From Pseudomonas triclosanedens (GTDB taxonomy: Bacteria; Pseudomonadota; Gammaproteobacteria; Pseudomonadales; Pseudomonadaceae): a DNA stretch of 64,000 bases. Position 1 is the first letter of the stretch, and each line of letters starts with the position of its first letter. The stretch spans positions 4,143,001-4,207,000 of the forward strand of contig NZ_CP113432.1 in assembly GCF_026686735.1 (NCBI RefSeq). Reading direction: 5' to 3'. The notes beneath the pieces are model-generated. The model was given only the letters and a program-made list of their open reading frames with translations. It did not search any database and had not been told where the DNA came from. Position numbers and translations under genes: made by a program. Below are positions 1 to 9,245 of this stretch, one piece after another.

Positions 1-206
1 TGGGCCAGCAGCTCGGCGCCGGTCATCTGCGGCATGCGCTGGTCGCTGACGAGGATGTCCACCCGCTCCTCGCGCAGGCGCTGCAGCGCCTTGTGCGGGT
101 CACTCTCCACCAGCACCTCATAATGGCGCCGGAACTGCATCGCGAGGCTGCGCAGGATGCGCTCTTCGTCGTCGACGAAAAGAATGCGGACAGGCTGCTG
201 GCTCAT
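1..206 (-). CDS. Response regulator receiver domain (partial, left edge)
   Basis: The window holds only the N-terminal 68 residues. They form a CheY-like receiver start: the acidic pair D12-D13 follows a hydrophobic first strand, and D55 in the motif VSDQRMP is the expected phosphoacceptor. The ATG at 206 begins two bases after the stop of the upstream kinase gene, so the two are almost certainly co-transcribed and form a cognate pair. The output domain (DNA-binding, HD-GYP or none) lies outside the window, so its effect cannot be told. Confidence 0.9.
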   Translation of the reverse strand, partial: MSQQPVRILFVDDEERILRSLAMQFRRHYEVLVESDPHKALQRLREERVDILVSDQRMPQMTGAELLA

Positions 207-208
207 CT

Positions 209-1510
209 TCAGGCACTCCGTTTCAGTTCGTTGTCCTGCCTCAGCGGCAGGCTGATGAGAAATCGCGTGCCGCGCCCAGGCTCCGACGCTACGCGGATGC
301 GGCCGCCGTGGTCCTGGACGATCTTGTAGCTGATCGACAGGCCAAGCCCGGTGCCCTGACCCACCGGTTTGGTGGTGAAGAACGGGTCGAAGATGCGTGC
401 GCGAACCTCTTCGGTCATGCCCTTGCCGTTGTCCTGCACCGAAATGTGCACGCTCTGCTCGTCAGCCCAGGTTTTCACCTGGATCAGTCCGAAGCCCTCC
501 ATCGCCTGCGCTGCGTTGGTGAACAGGTTGAGCAGTACCTGATTGATCTGGCTCGGCGCACAGGCGACCTTGGGCAGCGCGCCCAGTTGGGTTGCCACCT
601 CGGCCTTTTCCTTGACGCTGTTGCGGGCGATCAGCAGCGCACTGCGCACACAGTCGTTGAGATCGACTTCCTCGCTGCGGGCGCGGTCCAGGCGGGCGAA
701 GTCCTTCAGGCCGCCGACCAGCTCGCCGATCTGCGCGAGGCCGAAGTCGGTATCGCCGAACAACTGGTCGAGGTCGCCCACCAGTTGCTCCAGCGCGGCG
801 TCTTCACGAGCCTGCTCGAACGCGGCGCGGGTGCGGGCCAGGTAGTCGGGGTCGCAGGCCGGGTCATCCAGGCATTCGTTGAGCAGCGCCTGGGTCTCGG
901 CCAGGCTCAGAAGCGGAATCAGCAGCTCGCGCAGCAGGCCAACGTTGTTTTTCACGTAACCCAGCGGGGTGTTCAGCTCGTGGGCGACGCCAGCGACCAT
1001 CTGACCGAGGGACGCCATCTTCTCCGACTGCACCAGTTGCGCCTGGGATTCGCGCAGGTCCTGCAGCGTCTTGTGCAGCACGCGGTTGCGCTGGGCGACG
1101 CGCTGCTCCATTGCCTTGAGCAGGTCGAGCACCGTACCGAGGCCGAGATAGCGTCCCTGCTCGTCCACCAGAATGAAGTCCTCGGTGATCGGGTAGCTCA
1201 GTTGCGCGGTGACCTGTTGCGCCGCTTCCTCCAGGCTCAGGTCCGCGCGAATCTTCAGCGGTTCGGGGTTCATCACGTCGCGCGCCGGGCGGCGGCCCCA
1301 GAGGTCACGGCCGAAGCGCTGCATGAAGATGTCCTGCAAGCCATAACGGCTGACCAGCCCCTGCGGCAGGCCACCGGCGTCCACCACCGGCAGCGAGAGA
1401 AACGCCCGGTGCTCGGCCGCCAGGAAGCGGTCAGCGACGTCGCTGATGCTCAATTGCGGGGCCAATGGCGCTACCTGGCGCAGCAAATCGTGCAGAGCGC
1501 GGGTGGTCAT
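209..1510 (-). CDS. Sensor histidine kinase with N-terminal CBS-domain pair
   Basis: This is a 433-residue protein. Residues about 20-135 look like two tandem CBS motifs (a VVDAGGLPQGLVS stretch, DVMNPEP, and a second VDEQGRYLGLGTV stretch). A coiled-coil linker (about 132-165) follows, then a HisKA H-box with H177 in VAHELNTP. The HATPase domain carries the N-box (NLFTNAAQAM), G1 (DNGKGM) and G2 (GTGLGLSI). There is no transmembrane segment, so it should sense a cytosolic ligand; CBS pairs often bind adenosyl nucleotides, but the ligand here is unknown. I chose the ATG at 1510 because GGAG lies 8 bases upstream; longer reading to 1621 has no such site. It is divergent from the ethanolamine operon, but a regulatory link is only a guess. 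Confidence 0.88.
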   Translation of the reverse strand: MTTRALHDLLRQVAPLAPQLSISDVADRFLAAEHRAFLSLPVVDAGGLPQGLVSRYGLQDIFMQRFGRDLWGRRPARDVMNPEPLKIRADLSLEEAAQQVTAQLSYPITEDFILVDEQGRYLGLGTVLDLLKAMEQRVAQRNRVLHKTLQDLRESQAQLVQSEKMASLGQMVAGVAHELNTPLGYVKNNVGLLRELLIPLLSLAETQALLNECLDDPACDPDYLARTRAAFEQAREDAALEQLVGDLDQLFGDTDFGLAQIGELVGGLKDFARLDRARSEEVDLNDCVRSALLIARNSVKEKAEVATQLGALPKVACAPSQINQVLLNLFTNAAQAMEGFGLIQVKTWADEQSVHISVQDNGKGMTEEVRARIFDPFFTTKPVGQGTGLGLSISYKIVQDHGGRIRVASEPGRGTRFLISLPLRQDNELKRSA

Positions 1511-1748
1511 TGGCGAATCTCCGGTCGCTGGAATGGGCAGCAGTAGACCAGCGGCAGATTGCCATCCTGTGACAGCCATCGCGGCGAAGCGAAGATTCAT
1601 CCCACGGTCATCGGCCTGCAACAGAAGCGCCGCGCTGCACCCAAACGATTCGCCGGAAACACTGGCGCACCCATTCGACGCACGGGTTCTTGCGGCGAAT
1701 GTTCACGAAACGACGCGATCCCGCGCTTTACGACCTGCAGCAACGGCA

Positions 1749-1764
1749 TGGCACGGGCACTGCA
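1749..1764 (+). promoter_or_regulatory. Putative sigma-54 (RpoN) promoter of eat-eutBC
   Basis: The sequence TGGCACG, four bases, then CTGCA matches the -24/-12 consensus TGGCACGN4TTGCA with one mismatch, and the GG/GC spacing is right. Transcription would start about 30 bases before the eat ATG. As I recall, ethanolamine use in P. aeruginosa is switched on by the RpoN-dependent activator EatR. No such activator gene is in the window, so it would have to lie elsewhere. Confidence 0.6.
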
Positions 1765-1806
1765 CTGCCACCCGGGACGTGTCATCCATCCCCTGGGAGA
1801 ACCCGC

Positions 1807-3171
1807 ATGAACACGCAACTCAAACCCACCCTCGGCACCCTGCACCTGTGGGGCATCGCCGTGGGCCTGGTGATTTCCGGTGAGTACTTCGGCTGGAGCT
1901 ATGGCTGGGGCGTGGCCGGCACGCTCGGTTTCCTGGTCACCACCCTGCTGGTGGCCGCCATGTACACCTGCTTCATCTTCAGCTTCACCGAACTGACCAC
2001 CGCCATCCCCCATGCTGGCGGCCCCTTCGCCTACAGCCGCCGGGCCTTCGGCGAAAAAGGCGGACTGGTGGCCGGTCTCGCCACACTAATCGAGTTCGTC
2101 TTCGCTCCGCCGGCCATCGCGATGGCCATCGGCGCCTACCTCAACGTGCAGTTCCCCTCGCTCGATCCCAGGCACGCGGCGGTCGGCGCATACCTGATCT
2201 TCATGACCCTGAACATCCTCGGCGTCAGCATCGCCGCCACCTTCGAGCTGATCGTCACCGTGCTCGCGGTCGCCGAACTGCTGGTGTTCATGGGCGTGGT
2301 CGCGCCGGGCTTCAGCTTCAGCAATTTCGTGCTGGGCGGCTGGGCGGGCTCCGACAGCTTCAGCGGCGCGGCGATCAGCGGGATCTTCGCCGCCATTCCC
2401 TTCGCCATCTGGTTCTTCCTCGCCATCGAGGGCGCGGCGATGGCCGCCGAGGAAGCCAAGGATCCGAAGCGCACCATCCCCAAAGCCTACGTCAGCGGCA
2501 TTCTCACCCTGGTGGTGCTGGCCATCGGCGTGATGCTGTTCGCCGGCGGCGTCGGCGACTGGAAGGCGCTGTCAGGCATCAACGACCCGCTGCCACAGGC
2601 AATGAAGATGGTGGTCGGCGAAAACTCCGGCTGGCTGCACATGCTGGTATGGATCGGCCTGTTCGGCCTGGTGGCGAGCTTCCACGGCATCATCCTGGGC
2701 TACTCGCGGCAGTTCTTCGCCCTCGCCCGCGCCGGCTACCTGCCACGCGGGCTGGCCAGGCTGTCGCGTTTCCGGACGCCGCACCGGGCGATCATTGCCG
2801 GCGGCCTGGTGGGCATCGCGGCGATCTACAGCGACGGGCTGATCGCCCTGCAGGGCATGAGCCTGACCGCGGCGATGATCACCATGAGCGTGTTCGGCGC
2901 CATCGTCATGTACATCATGAGCATGCTCAGCCTGTTCAAGCTGCGCCGCAGCGAACCGGACCTGGAACGCAGCTTCCGCGCGCCGGGCTTCCCGGTGGTG
3001 CCGGGCATCGCCCTGATGCTGGCCGTGCTGTGCCTGGCGGCGATGGTGTGGTTCAACCCGCAGATCGCCGGCATCTTCCTGGCGTTCATGCTGGTCGGCT
3101 TCATCTACTTCCAACTCACCGCAGCACATCGCGCCAGCGCCCCGGCAGACGCTATGCTGACCGGAGTCTGA
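1807..3171 (+). CDS. eat: Ethanolamine permease (APC superfamily)
   Basis: The product is a 454-residue inner-membrane protein with about twelve hydrophobic segments, starting with the APC-type motif GLVISGEYFGWSYGW in the first helix. Conserved stretches of the ethanolamine permease family follow, such as FTELTTAIPHAGGPFAYSRR and the loop EGAAMAAEEAKDPKRTIPKA. It is expected to bring ethanolamine into the cytoplasm. The ATG at 1807 has GGGAG 7-8 bases upstream. It heads an operon with eutB (52 bp gap) and eutC, which fixes the substrate assignment better than the family alone would. Confidence 0.92.
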   Translation: MNTQLKPTLGTLHLWGIAVGLVISGEYFGWSYGWGVAGTLGFLVTTLLVAAMYTCFIFSFTELTTAIPHAGGPFAYSRRAFGEKGGLVAGLATLIEFVFAPPAIAMAIGAYLNVQFPSLDPRHAAVGAYLIFMTLNILGVSIAATFELIVTVLAVAELLVFMGVVAPGFSFSNFVLGGWAGSDSFSGAAISGIFAAIPFAIWFFLAIEGAAMAAEEAKDPKRTIPKAYVSGILTLVVLAIGVMLFAGGVGDWKALSGINDPLPQAMKMVVGENSGWLHMLVWIGLFGLVASFHGIILGYSRQFFALARAGYLPRGLARLSRFRTPHRAIIAGGLVGIAAIYSDGLIALQGMSLTAAMITMSVFGAIVMYIMSMLSLFKLRRSEPDLERSFRAPGFPVVPGIALMLAVLCLAAMVWFNPQIAGIFLAFMLVGFIYFQLTAAHRASAPADAMLTGV

Positions 3172-3223
3172 TCGCCAGCGAGCCGCGTCCACCGATGGGC
3201 GCGGCATAACCGGAAAGCCCAGC

Positions 3224-4615
3224 ATGTCCTACCAAACCTCGGTCGGAAGCCTGACCTACCGCTTCGCCGACCTGAAGACCCTACTCGCCAAGGCCAGCCC
3301 GGCACGCTCCGGCGACACTCTCGCGGGGCTCGCCGCGGACAGCTACGAAGAGCGCATGGCGGCGAAGATCGCCCTCGCCGACGTACCGCTCAAGCGCTTC
3401 CTCGACGAGGCGCTGATTCCCTACGAACAAGACGAAGTCACCCGGCTGATCATCGATGGCCACGACGCAACGGCCTTCGCGCCAATCAGCCACCTCACCG
3501 TCGGCGACTTCCGCGACTGGCTGCTGCTCGACAGCACCGACAGCGTCACGCTCGGCAGCGTCGCCAAAGGCATAACACCGGAGATGGCCGCCGCGGTATG
3601 CAAGCTGATGCGCAACCAGGACCTGATCCTGGCGGCGAAGAAATGCAGGGTGATCACCCGCTTCCGCAATACCATCGGCCTGCCTGGCCACCTCTCGGTG
3701 CGCCTGCAACCCAACCACCCCACCGACGACGTGCGCGGCATCGCCGCCAGCACGCTGGACGGCCTGCTGTATGGCGCGGGCGACGCCGTGGTGGGCATCA
3801 ACCCGGCCAGCGACTCGCTGCCCACCCTGGTGCAGCTCTGGCAGATGCTGGACGAGCTGCGCCAGCGCTTCGACATCCCTATGCAGAGCTGCGTGCTCAC
3901 CCATGTCACCACGCAGATCCGCGCCATCGAAGCCGGCGCGCCGGTGGACCTGGTGTTCCAGTCCATCGCCGGCACGCAGAAAACCAACGAGAGCTTCGGC
4001 ATCAGCCTCGCGCTGCTGCGCGAAGCCCACGAGGCGGCCCTGTCGCTCGGGCGCGGCACGCTGGGCGACAACGTCATGTACTTCGAAACCGGCCAGGGCA
4101 GCGCGCTGTCCGCCGGCGGCCACCACGGCATCGACCAGCAGACCTGCGAGGCCCGCGCCTACGCGGTGGCCCGCGAGTTCCGCCCGCTGCTGACCAATAC
4201 GGTGGTCGGCTTCATCGGCCCGGAATACCTCTACGACGGCAAGCAGATCATCCGCGCCGGGCTGGAGGACCACTTCTGCGCCAAGCTGCTCGGCGTGCCG
4301 ATGGGCTGCGACGTCTGCTACACCAACCATGCCGAGGCCGACCAGGACGACATGGACAACCTGCTGACCCTGCTCGGCGCAGCCGGCGTGACCTTCGTGA
4401 TGGGCATCCCCGGCGCCGACGACATCATGCTCAACTACCAGAGCACCTCGTTCCACGACGCGCTCTACCTGCGCAGCGCGCTGGGGCTGCAACGCTCGCC
4501 GGAGTTCGACGCCTGGCTGGCAAGGATGGCCATCACCGAACCGTCCGGACGCCTGCGGCAGATCGGTCACGGCCATCAACTGCTGCGCTCGCTGCCGCGC
4601 ACCGGCAACGCCTGA
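3224..4615 (+). CDS. eutB: Ethanolamine ammonia-lyase, large subunit
   Basis: The 463-residue protein matches EutB along its full length, for example in the blocks LVFQSIAGTQKTNESFG, YFETGQGSALSAGGHHG and GMPMGCDVCYTNHAEAD-like (here GVPMGCDVCYTNHAEAD). EutB is the TIM-barrel catalytic subunit of the adenosylcobalamin-dependent enzyme that splits ethanolamine into acetaldehyde and ammonia. The active complex needs EutC, encoded just downstream. No microcompartment shell genes are nearby, so the reaction is presumably free in the cytosol, as in other pseudomonads. Confidence 0.97.
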   Translation: MSYQTSVGSLTYRFADLKTLLAKASPARSGDTLAGLAADSYEERMAAKIALADVPLKRFLDEALIPYEQDEVTRLIIDGHDATAFAPISHLTVGDFRDWLLLDSTDSVTLGSVAKGITPEMAAAVCKLMRNQDLILAAKKCRVITRFRNTIGLPGHLSVRLQPNHPTDDVRGIAASTLDGLLYGAGDAVVGINPASDSLPTLVQLWQMLDELRQRFDIPMQSCVLTHVTTQIRAIEAGAPVDLVFQSIAGTQKTNESFGISLALLREAHEAALSLGRGTLGDNVMYFETGQGSALSAGGHHGIDQQTCEARAYAVAREFRPLLTNTVVGFIGPEYLYDGKQIIRAGLEDHFCAKLLGVPMGCDVCYTNHAEADQDDMDNLLTLLGAAGVTFVMGIPGADDIMLNYQSTSFHDALYLRSALGLQRSPEFDAWLARMAITEPSGRLRQIGHGHQLLRSLPRTGNA

Positions 4616-4632
4616 AACAAGGAGCGACGATC

Positions 4633-5394
4633 ATGGAACTGGTACAGAGCGACCCCTGGGACGAGCTGCGTGCGCACACCTCGGCACGCATCGCGCTGGG
4701 CCGCGTCGGCTCCAGCCTGCCCACCCGCGAAGTGCTGAAGTTCGGCCTGGCCCACGCCCAGGCGCGCGACGCGGTGCATCACCCGCTGGACTTCACCGCG
4801 CTGCAGCAGGCCCTGGAACATGAAGGCTTCCGCGTCCTGCGTGCGCGCAGCGAAGCGCCAGACCGGCACACCTACCTGCTGCGCCCCGATCTTGGCCGCG
4901 CGCTGCACCCGGACAGCCAGTGGCAACTCAAGGGCAGCAAGGCCGCCGCCGAACTGGTGATCGTGATCGCCGACGGTCTTTCCTCGGTGGCCGTGCAGCA
5001 GCACGCGTTGCCTCTGCTGCTGGCACTGCGCGAGCGCTTGCCCGGTGACTGGGCGAATATCCCTGTGGTGCTCGCCGAACAGGGCCGCGTGGCCATCGGC
5101 GACGGCATCGGCGAAGCGCTGGGAGCGAAGCTCGCGCTGGTGCTCATCGGCGAGCGCCCGGGTCTAAGCTCCCCGGACAGTCTTGGCCTCTACCTGACCT
5201 GGCAGCCGCGCGTAGGCCGCATGGACAGCGAGCGCAACTGCATCTCCAACGTACGCCCCCAGGGGCTGCCGTACGGGCTGGCGGCGCACAAGCTGGCGCA
5301 CCTGCTGCAACAGGCGCTGCGCCTGCGCCTGTCCGGCGTCGGGCTGAAGGACGACAGCGAGGTGCAGGAGCCGGACGCATTGCCGCGAGCCTGA
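4633..5394 (+). CDS. eutC: Ethanolamine ammonia-lyase, small subunit
   Basis: The 253-residue product is the small subunit that helps bind adenosylcobalamin. Typical EutC stretches are visible: SARIALGRVGSSLPT near the N-terminus, VIADGLSS, and RNCISNVRPQGLPYG near the C-terminus. The ATG at 4633 is 17 bases after the eutB stop and has AAGGAG upstream, so the two are translated from the same message. The next enzyme, acetaldehyde dehydrogenase, is not in the window. Confidence 0.96.
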   Translation: MELVQSDPWDELRAHTSARIALGRVGSSLPTREVLKFGLAHAQARDAVHHPLDFTALQQALEHEGFRVLRARSEAPDRHTYLLRPDLGRALHPDSQWQLKGSKAAAELVIVIADGLSSVAVQQHALPLLLALRERLPGDWANIPVVLAEQGRVAIGDGIGEALGAKLALVLIGERPGLSSPDSLGLYLTWQPRVGRMDSERNCISNVRPQGLPYGLAAHKLAHLLQQALRLRLSGVGLKDDSEVQEPDALPRA

Positions 5395-5449
5395 CAAGCT
5401 CGTCGCACAGGGTTAAGGTAAACGCTCCTGCCACTGTCGGAGACGGACG

Positions 5450-5620
5450 ATGCCCTGGTATGCCTGGTTGATCATGGCCCTTGCCCTGGGGTCGATAGTC
5501 GGCGCGCTGATGATGCTCCGCGATACTGCGAAGAAACTGCCGCTCACCGAGGAGCAACTGCAGCGCATCCATCAGCGCAATGCGGAAATGGACGCCAAGG
5601 ACGCCGACGACAAGCGCTGA
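5450..5620 (+). CDS. Small membrane protein (56 aa), possibly DUF2897 family
   Basis: The ORF starts at the ATG at 5450, 9-10 bases after GGAGA, and encodes 56 residues. One hydrophobic helix (about residues 3-22, WYAWLIMALALGSIVGALMM) is followed by a charged, lysine/glutamate-rich tail ending in DADDKR. This layout is that of small single-pass proteins annotated as DUF2897 in Pseudomonas; I assign the family from memory and cannot verify it. Function is unknown. It lies 55 bp after eutC and could be on the same transcript. Confidence 0.7.
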   Translation: MPWYAWLIMALALGSIVGALMMLRDTAKKLPLTEEQLQRIHQRNAEMDAKDADDKR

Positions 5621-5709
5621 ACGCAGCAAGTGCCTGACGTGTCGGCCAATAACTGGCATCGGCGCCAACCAAGCCGTAGTAGACTTCGCCCTCCTGGATG
5701 GAGGAATGA

Positions 5710-6474
5710 ATGCTCAGGACACTCCTGCCGCTGCTGCCCGTCGTGTTGTTGCTCTGCGGATTCGCGCTGGGCTACGTCCAGCCAGTGGGGTTGCTGATCG
5801 GCGGCACCTATGTCGCCTGGACGCTCTACGGCGAGCCGCGCATGCCGCGCCTGCTCTGGTGGCTGGTGTGCCTCGTGGCCAGCATCGCACTGGCGGCGCA
5901 TCTGCTCCCCGGCACCTCCTCATGGACGCTCTGGCCAGTGCGCCAGCTCAGCCCGGACGCCCCCGTCTACGCCCTTCGGCTGTCCTGGGACAAAGCCCTG
6001 GTCGGCGCCACGCTGCTCGTCTGGTGGCTGCGCCGCGAACCGGTGCCGGCAGAGAAACGTTCGCCGGACTTCGCCGCCATCGCCATCGTCACCACCCTGT
6101 TCGCCGTGCCGCTGGTAGCGGTGGCGAGCGGCCTGGTGGTATGGAACCCGAAATGGCCGCCGGGCTTCTGGTTGTGGATGGCAGTCAACGTCGGCGTTAT
6201 CGCGCTGACCGAGGAAGCCTTCTTCCGCGGCCTGCTGCAAAGCGAACTGGTACGGCGCCTGGGTGCGTTCTTCGGGGTGGCCCTTTCGAGCCTGCTGTTC
6301 GGTCTGGTGCACTGGCCGATCAACCCGCTGTTCGCGGTGGTCGCCGGCATCGCCGGCCTGGGCTATGGCCTGGCCTTCTACTTCAGCGGCCGTCTGCTGG
6401 TGACGGTGCTGCTGCACGCCGCGGTGAACTGCCTGCACCTGCTGCTGTTCAGCTATCCGTTGCGGATCATCTGA
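5710..6474 (+). CDS. CPBP-family intramembrane metalloprotease
   Basis: The 254-residue, multi-pass membrane protein carries the three CPBP (Abi/CAAX protease) motifs in order: EExxxR at E168-E169-R173 (TEEAFFRG), a conserved H201 (LVHWPINP), and HxxxN at H236/N240 (LLHAAVN). All predicted metal and catalytic residues are therefore present, so it should be active. The substrate is unknown; relatives cleave prenylated or short membrane peptides or confer bacteriocin self-immunity, but no bacteriocin gene is nearby. GGAGG lies just upstream of the ATG. Confidence 0.9.
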   Translation: MLRTLLPLLPVVLLLCGFALGYVQPVGLLIGGTYVAWTLYGEPRMPRLLWWLVCLVASIALAAHLLPGTSSWTLWPVRQLSPDAPVYALRLSWDKALVGATLLVWWLRREPVPAEKRSPDFAAIAIVTTLFAVPLVAVASGLVVWNPKWPPGFWLWMAVNVGVIALTEEAFFRGLLQSELVRRLGAFFGVALSSLLFGLVHWPINPLFAVVAGIAGLGYGLAFYFSGRLLVTVLLHAAVNCLHLLLFSYPLRII

Positions 6475-6490
6475 GCCACTCAAAATCCCT

Positions 6491-6566
6491 GTAGGGCGCA
6501 TAACCCGGAACGGGTTATCCGCCGGCGCCATAGCGGCGGATAACGCTGACGCGTTATTCGCCCTAC
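6491..6566. repeat. Double-hairpin intergenic repeat, copy A (76 bp)
   Basis: The element begins with GTAGGGCG and ends with the reverse complement CGCCCTAC. Between these ends are two imperfect hairpins (CATAACCC...GGGTTATCCGCC and GGCGGATAACG...CGTTATTCG). It sits between the convergent CPBP protease and atuR genes. Closely similar copies occur at 9246 and 11845. Confidence 0.85.
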
Positions 6567-6600
6567 GCGCTACGAAGAGCGCTGCACCATACGCCGGAAA

Positions 6601-7221
6601 CTAATCGCGCATAACCAGCAGCAGAGCCTGCTCCGCCAACTCGTCCAGGGTCAGGCTGCCGTCGGGACGGAACCAGGTGATCGACCAGGACAGCGCCCCG
6701 GTGAGGAAGCGCCGCAGGATGAACGGATCGCCCTGGCTGTAGCCCGCCTCGCGCGCCTGCCCGAGCACTTCCAGCCACATCTGTTCATAGATGTCGCGCA
6801 GGCTGAGGATGTACGCCTGCCCCTCCTCCGATAACGAACGCCATTCGTATACCAGCACCGCCATCGCCTCGCCGGTACCGCCAGTGATCGACTGCAGCTC
6901 ACAGCGGATCAGCGCCAGCAACCGCTCGCGCAGCGTCGTGGCATCGGCCAGGGCGGCACGCATCAACGCGGTGTTGTAGAGGATGGTTTCCTCCATCACC
7001 GAGCGCAGGATCTCGTCCTTGCTCTTGAAGTGGTGAAAGATGCTGCCGGACTGTATGCCCACCGCACTCGCCAGGTCGCGGACCGTCGTGCGCTCGTAGC
7101 CCTTGCTGCGGAACAGGTGCGCGGCGGTCTGCAACAGCTTGCCGCGGGCGCTCTCCGGGTCGGTGATCTGCCCGGTCCCGACCAGCTCCAGCATCACTTC
7201 GCGAGCTTTGCGGTCATCCAC
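6601..7221 (-). CDS. atuR: TetR-family repressor AtuR
   Basis: The 206-residue protein has a TetR helix-turn-helix at about residues 28-75 (AAHLFRSKGYERTTVRDLA, then GIQSGSIFHHFKSKDEIL) and a ligand-binding helical domain after it. The start is GTG at 7221, with GGAGATAAGG upstream; the next in-frame ATG is well inside the protein. It is divergent from atuA, and the gap holds two mirror-image operators, as reported for AtuR in P. aeruginosa. It should repress atuA-H until a terpenoid acyl-CoA intermediate binds. Confidence 0.9.
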   Translation of the reverse strand: MDDRKAREVMLELVGTGQITDPESARGKLLQTAAHLFRSKGYERTTVRDLASAVGIQSGSIFHHFKSKDEILRSVMEETILYNTALMRAALADATTLRERLLALIRCELQSITGGTGEAMAVLVYEWRSLSEEGQAYILSLRDIYEQMWLEVLGQAREAGYSQGDPFILRRFLTGALSWSITWFRPDGSLTLDELAEQALLLVMRD

Positions 7222-7330
7222 GCCTTATCTCCCCATGTGGCCACCATAGGCCGATCTGCTCACGGCGATTCATAGCAACGCCGCGCAAGTGCTTGTGTTG
7301 TCTGACGAAATGTAAGCCCGTCGGGGACCA

Positions 7331-7346
7331 CCAAGCAAGCGCTTGG
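7331..7346. promoter_or_regulatory. AtuR-type operator 1
   Basis: The 16-base site CCAAGCAAGCGCTTGG has its exact reverse complement at 7387-7402, with centres 56 bp apart. In P. aeruginosa AtuR is known to bind two inverted-repeat sites in the atuR-atuA gap; this arrangement fits. Binding here is inferred. Confidence 0.75.
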
Positions 7347-7386
7347 CCATCCAATGGTTGGGGTCGATGTCGCCGCCCCTTTTCAA

Positions 7387-7402
7387 CCAAGCGCTTGCTT
7401 GG
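7387..7402. promoter_or_regulatory. AtuR-type operator 2
   Basis: The site CCAAGCGCTTGCTTGG is the exact mirror of operator 1 and lies 36 bp before the atuA ATG. Bound repressor here would cover the atuA promoter or its early transcribed region. Each site also has an internal palindrome, AAGCGCTT. Confidence 0.75.
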
Positions 7403-7438
7403 TAATGTCGACCCATCACCCACGTCACGGGCAGAACA

Positions 7439-9238
7439 ATGACCAGAACCGTACGTATCGGCTGCGCCTCCGCCTTCTGGGGCGACACCTCCACCGCCGC
7501 CGCCCAACTGGTGCATGGCGCCGAACTGGACTACCTGGTGTTCGACTACCTCGCCGAAATCACCATGTCGATCATGGCCGGCGCGCGACTGAAGAACCCG
7601 GAGGCAGGCTATGCCACCGACTTCGTCGAAGTGATGACGCCCTTGCTGGGCGATATCGCAGCGAAGCGCATCCGCGTCATCAGCAACGCCGGTGGCGTGA
7701 ACCCGCAGGCTTGCGCCGCCGCGCTGGCTGCAGCCTGCGAGAAGGCTGGCGTGGCGCTGAAGATCGCCGTGGTGCACGGCGACAATCTGCAACCGCGCCT
7801 GGGCGAGCTGGCCAAGGCCGGCATCCGCGAGATGTTCAGCGACGCACCGCTGCCACCGATGTGCGTTTCGCTCAACGCCTACCTGGGCGCGCCGGGCATC
7901 GTCGAAGCGCTGAAGGCCGGCGCCGATATCGTCATCACCGGCCGCGTGGTGGACAGCGCCGTGGTCAGCGCCGCGCTGGTCCACGAATTCGGCTGGGCCT
8001 GGAACGACTATGACCGGCTGGCCCAGGCCGCGCTGGCCGGGCACATCATCGAATGCGGCGCGCAGTGTACCGGCGGCAACTTCACCGATTGGGAGCAAGT
8101 GCCGGACTACGAGCACATCGGTTTCCCCATCGTCGAAGTACAGGCCTGCGGCGACTTCGTCGTCACCAAGCCGCAGGGCACTGGTGGCCTGGTGACGCGA
8201 TTGTCGGTCGGCGAACAGATGCTCTATGAGATCGGCGACCCGCGCGCCTACCTGTTACCGGACGTGATCTGCGACTTCACCCAGGTGCGTCTCGACCAGG
8301 TAGGCGACAACCGCGTCGCCGTCAGCGGCGCGCGCGGCCTGCCGCCCACCGGGCAGTACAAGGTCAGCGCCACCTACCCGGACGGCTTCCGCTGCACCGC
8401 CAGTTGCCTGATCGCCGGCATCGACGCGGTGAAGAAGGCCGAGCGCGTCAGCCAGGCGATCATCGCCAAGACCGAGGAAATCATCATGGAACGCGGCTGG
8501 GGCCCGTACCGCGAGGTGAGCGTCGAGCTGCTCGGCAGCGAAGCGACCTACGGTCCGCATGGCCGCCGTGGCGACAACCGCGAAATCGTGGTCAAGCTTG
8601 CCGTGCGCCATAGCCGCAAGGAAGCGCTGGCGCTGTTCTCCCGCGAGATCGCCCAGGCTGCCACCGGCATGGCGCCGGGCCTCACCGGCATCGTCGGCGG
8701 CCGGCCCACGGTGTACCCGGTGATCCGCCTGTTCTCCTTTCTGGTCGACAAGGACACCTGCGAGCTGGCCGTGGAGATCGGCGGTAAGCGCCAGGGTGTC
8801 GCCCTGCCCGCCATCGATACCTTCGGCCCGGAGGCACTCGCCGACGACCTGCCCGTTGCTGCCGCGCAAGGCCCGGCGCAGGCCAGCGTGGCGCTGGTGA
8901 AGCTGGCCGTGGCGCGCTCCGGCGACAAGGGTAACCACAGCAACATCGGCGTCATGGCGCGCAAGCCCGACTACCTGCCGTGGATCGCCGAGGCGCTGAG
9001 CGAGGGTGCGGTGGCGGAGTGGATGCAGCACGTGCTCGATCCGCAGCTCGGCCGCGTCAGCCGCTGGCATCTGCCGGGCACGCACAGTCTGAATTTCCTG
9101 CTGGAAAACGCCCTGGGCGGCGGCGGCGTCGCCAGCCTGCGCATCGACCCGCAGGGCAAGGCGTTCGCCCAGCAGTTGCTGGAATTCCCGGTGGCGGTGC
9201 CGCAGCACATCGCCGATGAAGTGAACGCGCGCCAATGA
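7439..9238 (+). CDS. atuA: Acyclic terpene utilisation protein AtuA
   Basis: The 599-residue protein opens the atu operon. Residues 1 to about 450 match the AtuA/DUF1446 family ([11 protein letters not shown] near the start, then [13 protein letters not shown] and [14 protein letters not shown]). A C-terminal AtuA-like domain begins at about residue 480 ([20 protein letters not shown]). The biochemical role of AtuA is not settled; by position it is tied to citronellol/geraniol breakdown, and related genes occur near other acyl-CoA carboxylases. No signal peptide is seen. The ribosome-binding site is weak (GGGCAG). Confidence 0.93.
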   Translation: MTRTVRIGCASAFWGDTSTAAAQLVHGAELDYLVFDYLAEITMSIMAGARLKNPEAGYATDFVEVMTPLLGDIAAKRIRVISNAGGVNPQACAAALAAACEKAGVALKIAVVHGDNLQPRLGELAKAGIREMFSDAPLPPMCVSLNAYLGAPGIVEALKAGADIVITGRVVDSAVVSAALVHEFGWAWNDYDRLAQAALAGHIIECGAQCTGGNFTDWEQVPDYEHIGFPIVEVQACGDFVVTKPQGTGGLVTRLSVGEQMLYEIGDPRAYLLPDVICDFTQVRLDQVGDNRVAVSGARGLPPTGQYKVSATYPDGFRCTASCLIAGIDAVKKAERVSQAIIAKTEEIIMERGWGPYREVSVELLGSEATYGPHGRRGDNREIVVKLAVRHSRKEALALFSREIAQAATGMAPGLTGIVGGRPTVYPVIRLFSFLVDKDTCELAVEIGGKRQGVALPAIDTFGPEALADDLPVAAAQGPAQASVALVKLAVARSGDKGNHSNIGVMARKPDYLPWIAEALSEGAVAEWMQHVLDPQLGRVSRWHLPGTHSLNFLLENALGGGGVASLRIDPQGKAFAQQLLEFPVAVPQHIADEVNARQ

Positions 9239-9245
9239 AATGAAC

